NCBI GenBank assembly: GCA_900543105.1
Contig: UQQA01000039.1
Location: 1 to 17,612, forward strand
Length of the DNA: 17,612 nucleotides
Source: an uncultured Ruminococcus sp.
GTDB lineage: Bacteria; Bacillota; Clostridia; Oscillospirales; Ruminococcaceae
Direction of reading: 5' to 3'
The notes under the pieces are model-generated. The model was not told the origin of the DNA. It made no database searches and was given only the letters and a program-made list of their open reading frames with translations. Made by a program: the position numbers and the translations under genes. This document shows, one piece after another, positions 15,500 to 17,612 of this stretch (position 1 is the stretch's first letter; each line of letters starts with the position of its first letter).

Positions 15500-15572
15500 C
15501 CGGTACACTCTCCTCTGTGCATCTGTTAACGGTACCGGGCAGTAAGTTAACAGTCCGACATAGAGTGTGTAC
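15500..15572. other. Structured RNA or palindromic repeat with possible pseudoknot
   Basis: Three helices can be drawn. ACACTCT (15505-15511) pairs with AGAGTGT (15562-15568). CTGTTAAC (15523-15530) pairs with GTTAACAG (15546-15553). CCGGTAC (15500-15506) pairs with GTACCGG (15532-15538), which lies in the loop of the second helix. The third helix is a pseudoknot with the second and competes with the first. No known RNA family was recognised. It could equally be a DNA-level repeat element. Strand cannot be fixed. Confidence 0.4.
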
Positions 15573-15581
15573 GAACTTCCT

Positions 15582-15611
15582 GCAGGGGATCCCTGTCCCC
15601 TTGACCCCTGC
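15582..15611. repeat. GC-rich hairpin
   Basis: GCAGGGG (15582-15588) and CCCCTGC (15605-15611) form a perfect 7-bp stem around a 16-nt, also GC-rich loop. There is no T-run after it on the + strand. Together with the GGACGCTGTCC segment near 15491 it has the look of the REP-like intergenic repeats of Oscillospiraceae, an impression not verified here. Confidence 0.4.
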
Positions 15612-15768
15612 CACCCTTTGAACAAAGCGAAATTCTTTCAGAATTAACGTAAACTTTAGGTTGGCGTTTAATGTGCCGTCTTTTATACAAAATTGGTTCT
15701 TTTTAATAGTGAATTTTTACAAATATCAGGTTTTTGATGTGTTTATGAAAAAATTCATTGTTTTTCTA

Positions 15769-15796
15769 TTGCAATTATCTGCAAAAGTGGTATAAT
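15769..15796 (+). promoter_or_regulatory. Sigma-A promoter of the SDR gene
   Basis: TTGCAA (15769-15774) and a perfect TATAAT (15791-15796) are separated by 16 bp, with TG one base before the -10 (extended -10). Transcription would start near 15803, about 40 nt before the ATG at 15843. Confidence 0.65.
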
Positions 15797-15842
15797 TGTC
15801 TTATATACAAAAAGATTCAAAGGAAAGTGGAGGTAACTTCTC

Positions 15843-16787
15843 ATGAAAACAGTAATGGTGACAGGTGCATCGGGAATGATCGGACTGGCGCTTACCGAAA
15901 CCCTCCTCGAAAAAGGTTTCAAGGTTATCGGCACGGACAGCAAGCCGAATGATTTTGTCAACTCGCCCAACTATAGTTTTGTTCAGGCGTCTATTGATGA
16001 TAAAAGCAGTATTACCAATATCCTTAATGGCAGCAGCATCGATGCGCTGGTTCATCTTGCATGCTCCTGCGACAACGATTTTCCCCCGATCATCACTTCG
16101 GCAGAGGAAAAGAAGAGCGCATCCGTTGACAAGTACCTTTACAAGGCGGCTGTCGATGCAGGTGTCGGCGACATTATTCTTTTAAGTACATATCAGGTAT
16201 ATGCCCCACAGAAAACACGTGAGCCTATCCGTGAAACTTCCGATGAAAAGCCTACAACGGCTTACGGAAAGATGAAGTATGAAAGCGAAAAGGCTATGGC
16301 TAAGGTCGTTACGAAAAGCCCGTCCTGCAAGTGCGTTATCGCCCGTGTTTCCCCCGTTTATACAAAGGATTTCACAGACAACCTCAAAGCGAAGGTATTC
16401 GACCCGAAGGAAGGCTGTGCATTCGTTTATGGCTACGGCGACTACGGCTATTCATTCTGCTGCGTTTATAACTTTGTGGATTTCGTATGCGGCATACTCA
16501 ATATTGCCCCCGGTGTAAACTATATGGGCGTTTATAACGTCTGCGACACAAAGCCAATCGCAGCAAAGGATATCCTCGATGTTCTTCGTGAATGTCATGC
16601 GATCGGTGCAGTCGTTCAGCGTAACCTCGGTTCGGAGGGCATCAAGGGACTATTCAATTTCGGCGGCGGCGGAAAGAACGACTACCGCTACAACGATATA
16701 AGCCTTGCCTGCAGCAATATCTCCTACGATAATACCAAGGCACAGCGTATCTCGGCATTCCGCTGGAAGCTTTCCAACACAAAGTAA
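15843..16787 (+). CDS. NAD-dependent epimerase/dehydratase family protein (extended SDR)
   Basis: The 314-residue product has the glycine-rich NAD(P)-binding motif GASGMIG (8-14), Asp32 after the second strand (favouring NAD), and LLSTYQVYAP (113-122). The catalytic YxxxK is Y141-GKM-K145. Length and motifs fit extended SDR enzymes that act on nucleotide sugars, such as epimerases and dehydratases. The substrate cannot be told from the sequence, and no other sugar-nucleotide gene is next to it. It is transcribed alone: its own promoter, GGAGGT 9-10 nt before the ATG, and a terminator 10 bp downstream. It is separated from the CotH operon by over 700 bp of non-coding DNA. Confidence 0.87.
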   Translation: MKTVMVTGASGMIGLALTETLLEKGFKVIGTDSKPNDFVNSPNYSFVQASIDDKSSITNILNGSSIDALVHLACSCDNDFPPIITSAEEKKSASVDKYLYKAAVDAGVGDIILLSTYQVYAPQKTREPIRETSDEKPTTAYGKMKYESEKAMAKVVTKSPSCKCVIARVSPVYTKDFTDNLKAKVFDPKEGCAFVYGYGDYGYSFCCVYNFVDFVCGILNIAPGVNYMGVYNVCDTKPIAAKDILDVLRECHAIGAVVQRNLGSEGIKGLFNFGGGGKNDYRYNDISLACSNISYDNTKAQRISAFRWKLSNTK

Positions 16788-16796
16788 AAATTACAT

Positions 16797-16832
16797 AAAA
16801 ACGGCGTTTCCGGATTCGGGAACGCCGTTTTC
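16797..16832. terminator. Bidirectional terminator between convergent genes
   Basis: ACGGCGTT (16801-16808) pairs with AACGCCGT (16821-16828), extended inside by CCG/CGG and flanked by AAAA before and TTTT after. It therefore reads as an intrinsic terminator on both strands. It serves the SDR gene on + and the HEPN/NTase pair on -; the stop codon of the HEPN gene directly abuts it. Confidence 0.88.
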
Positions 16833-17279
16833 TTATTTGTTTTTCGTACGCTTGTGGTAGCTGTTGTAATCGAATTTTATCCGATCGCAGACAAGATCGA
16901 CAAGCTGTTCTGTATCGTTAAGCACCGTGTCGGCAAATTCACGCGTGATATTCGCAGGAATGTCGGCAGGGTAACGTGTTTCAATGTAAAAACGGTTCAG
17001 CACCGTGCTTTTGCCTATCCAGCCTGTGAACTCATCATCAAGCATAGCCGCCTGCTTGCAGAGCCATGTAAGGTTGTGGCCGTCAAGGAGATGATGCGTC
17101 TTGTAAAGCAGGAACGCCTTGAACGACTTTTCCATAGCCTGCTGGCAGTGGAAAACGACCTGCTCGTAAAGCCGCCTGTCATCGATAAGAACTTTTGCGG
17201 ACAAAAGATCCTGATAAGCATGGTAAAGCCAGTCGTAATAACGTTTGCTGTCAGTTTTGTGGCTGTTGTTTCTGCTCAT
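16833..17279 (-). CDS. HEPN domain protein
   Basis: The 148-residue all-helical product matches the HEPN (PF05168-type) pattern. Features are an N-terminal WLYHAYQDLLSAKVL helix, FHCQQAMEKSFKAFL (about 43-57), HHLLDGHNLTWL (about 62-73) and FYIETRYPADIP (about 97-108). HEPN proteins of this class pair with minimal nucleotidyltransferases as toxin-antitoxin or nucleotide-sensing modules; many HEPN toxins are RNases with an R-x4-6-H motif. Here an R13-x6-H20 is visible near the N-terminus, but not a clear one at the C-terminal position usual for active toxins, so RNase activity is uncertain. I chose ATG at 17279 because GGGAG lies 9-11 nt upstream; an earlier ATG at 17297 lacks this. It overlaps the upstream NTase-like gene by 29 bp and is probably translated in coupling with it. 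Confidence 0.85.
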   Translation of the reverse strand: MSRNNSHKTDSKRYYDWLYHAYQDLLSAKVLIDDRRLYEQVVFHCQQAMEKSFKAFLLYKTHHLLDGHNLTWLCKQAAMLDDEFTGWIGKSTVLNRFYIETRYPADIPANITREFADTVLNDTEQLVDLVCDRIKFDYNSYHKRTKNK

Positions 17280-17583
17280 AAAGCTTAACTCCCTCATTGT
17301 CTATGCGTGAAGCGAATGTGCAGTCATCATCAAGACATTCATTCCATTCGGTAACGCAGTAAATGATAACATCGCACGGAACGGGGCAGTCGGTCTTGAT
17401 AAGGATCTCACTTTCAAGTTCATTTTCATTGTAGCTGTCGTCAACAACAGCGCAGATCTTGAATGCCGTAAGCTTTCCTGCGGAATTGTGCTTGCTCGAA
17501 ATGAGGAAGATCTGGAACGGATCGCATATCTTAACGATCTCGTCGGACATTTTTCTGATGATCGGCTCATTGATATCGTTCAT
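17251..17583 (-). CDS. Degenerate minimal nucleotidyltransferase-like protein (MNT partner of HEPN)
   Basis: The 110-residue product has the size, beta-strand layout and position of a minimal nucleotidyltransferase of the DNA polymerase beta superfamily. PFQIFLISS (22-30) stands where IxLFGSxARG is expected, FKICAVVDD (41-49) where the DxDLLV strand is expected, and CDVIIYCVTEW (70-80) for the following strand. The Gly of the GS motif and both catalytic Asp residues of DxD appear replaced (Phe41 and Ile43 by my alignment), so it is probably catalytically dead and acts by binding, perhaps as antitoxin or sensor. AAGGTG lies 6 nt before the ATG. It is upstream of and overlapping the HEPN gene. 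The assignment rests mainly on context and fold pattern. Confidence 0.68.
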   Translation of the reverse strand: MNDINEPIIRKMSDEIVKICDPFQIFLISSKHNSAGKLTAFKICAVVDDSYNENELESEILIKTDCPVPCDVIIYCVTEWNECLDDDCTFASRIDNEGVKLYEQKQQPQN

Positions 17584-17612
17584 ATTAACACCTTCTTTAT
17601 CTTTATTAATAA

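Larger units (their letters stand above)
15127..15768. other. Structured non-coding interval
   Basis: No credible coding frame lies in this stretch of about 640 bp; short antisense frames have no ribosome binding sites. It holds a GC-skewed repeat-like segment near 15250-15290 with a loose resemblance to the 1-55 repeat, a long hairpin with T-tract (15318-15398), a strongly structured block (15500-15572) and a GC-rich hairpin (15582-15611). From about 15640 to 15768 it is AT-rich with nothing obvious. No clear terminator is seen directly after the CotH gene, so its transcript may run to the 15318-15398 hairpin. Confidence 0.6.

Noticed and set aside
15481..15611. RNase P RNA, tmRNA or 6S RNA
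   Set aside because: I looked for their conserved sequence blocks and did not see them; left as an unassigned structured element.

Overview
The window looks like a chromosomal segment of a Gram-positive, endospore-capable anaerobe of the Clostridia, most like Ruminococcus and other Oscillospiraceae. This is an inference. It rests on a dipicolinate synthase pair (spore-specific), a lipoprotein and Shine-Dalgarno style typical of Firmicutes, mid-range GC, a CotH/VTC/DUF4956 gene trio common in that group, and intergenic repeats of the kind these genomes carry. There are 14 protein genes and no tRNA, rRNA, CRISPR array or transposase.

Layout. 1-435: two copies of a 55-bp GC-rich repeat at a 116-bp period, then a sigma-A-like promoter. 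436-1902 (+): NfeD-like membrane protein and SPFH/stomatin-like protein, a two-gene operon. 1902-2322: a 420-bp fold-back (MITE-like) element lying exactly between convergent genes, its tips supplying or touching both stop codons. 2316-3777 (-): dpaA-dpaB (spoVFA-spoVFB). 3911-11485 (-): a five-gene operon, in transcription order two carbohydrate-type ABC permeases, a long coiled-coil HlyD-like adaptor, a MacB-core-domain protein with only two membrane segments, and an 862-residue lipoprotein with a C-terminal solute-binding domain. It ends at a hairpin terminator at 3847-3878. No ATPase is present.

11486-11731 is a divergent promoter region. 11732-15126 (+): VTC-type polyphosphate polymerase domain protein, DUF4956 membrane protein and CotH-type kinase with a Ser/Thr-rich stalk and C-terminal anchor. 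15127-15842 is non-coding but highly structured: a long hairpin with a T-tract, a probable pseudoknot-forming RNA or repeat, a GC-rich hairpin and an extended -10 promoter. 15843-16787 (+): extended SDR (epimerase/dehydratase-like). A bidirectional terminator separates it from a convergent HEPN / degenerate nucleotidyltransferase pair (16833-17583, -).

The best candidate for an undescribed system is the divergent locus 3911-15126. On one side, importer-type permeases and a solute-binding lipoprotein are co-transcribed with parts of an efflux machine (HlyD adaptor and MacB core domain). On the other side sit a polyphosphate polymerase domain, a multi-pass membrane partner and a secreted, membrane-anchored CotH kinase. 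Joint function is inferred from gene order only. One operon member, the MacB-core protein, appears to start at an ACG codon behind a perfect Shine-Dalgarno, so simple gene callers would truncate it.
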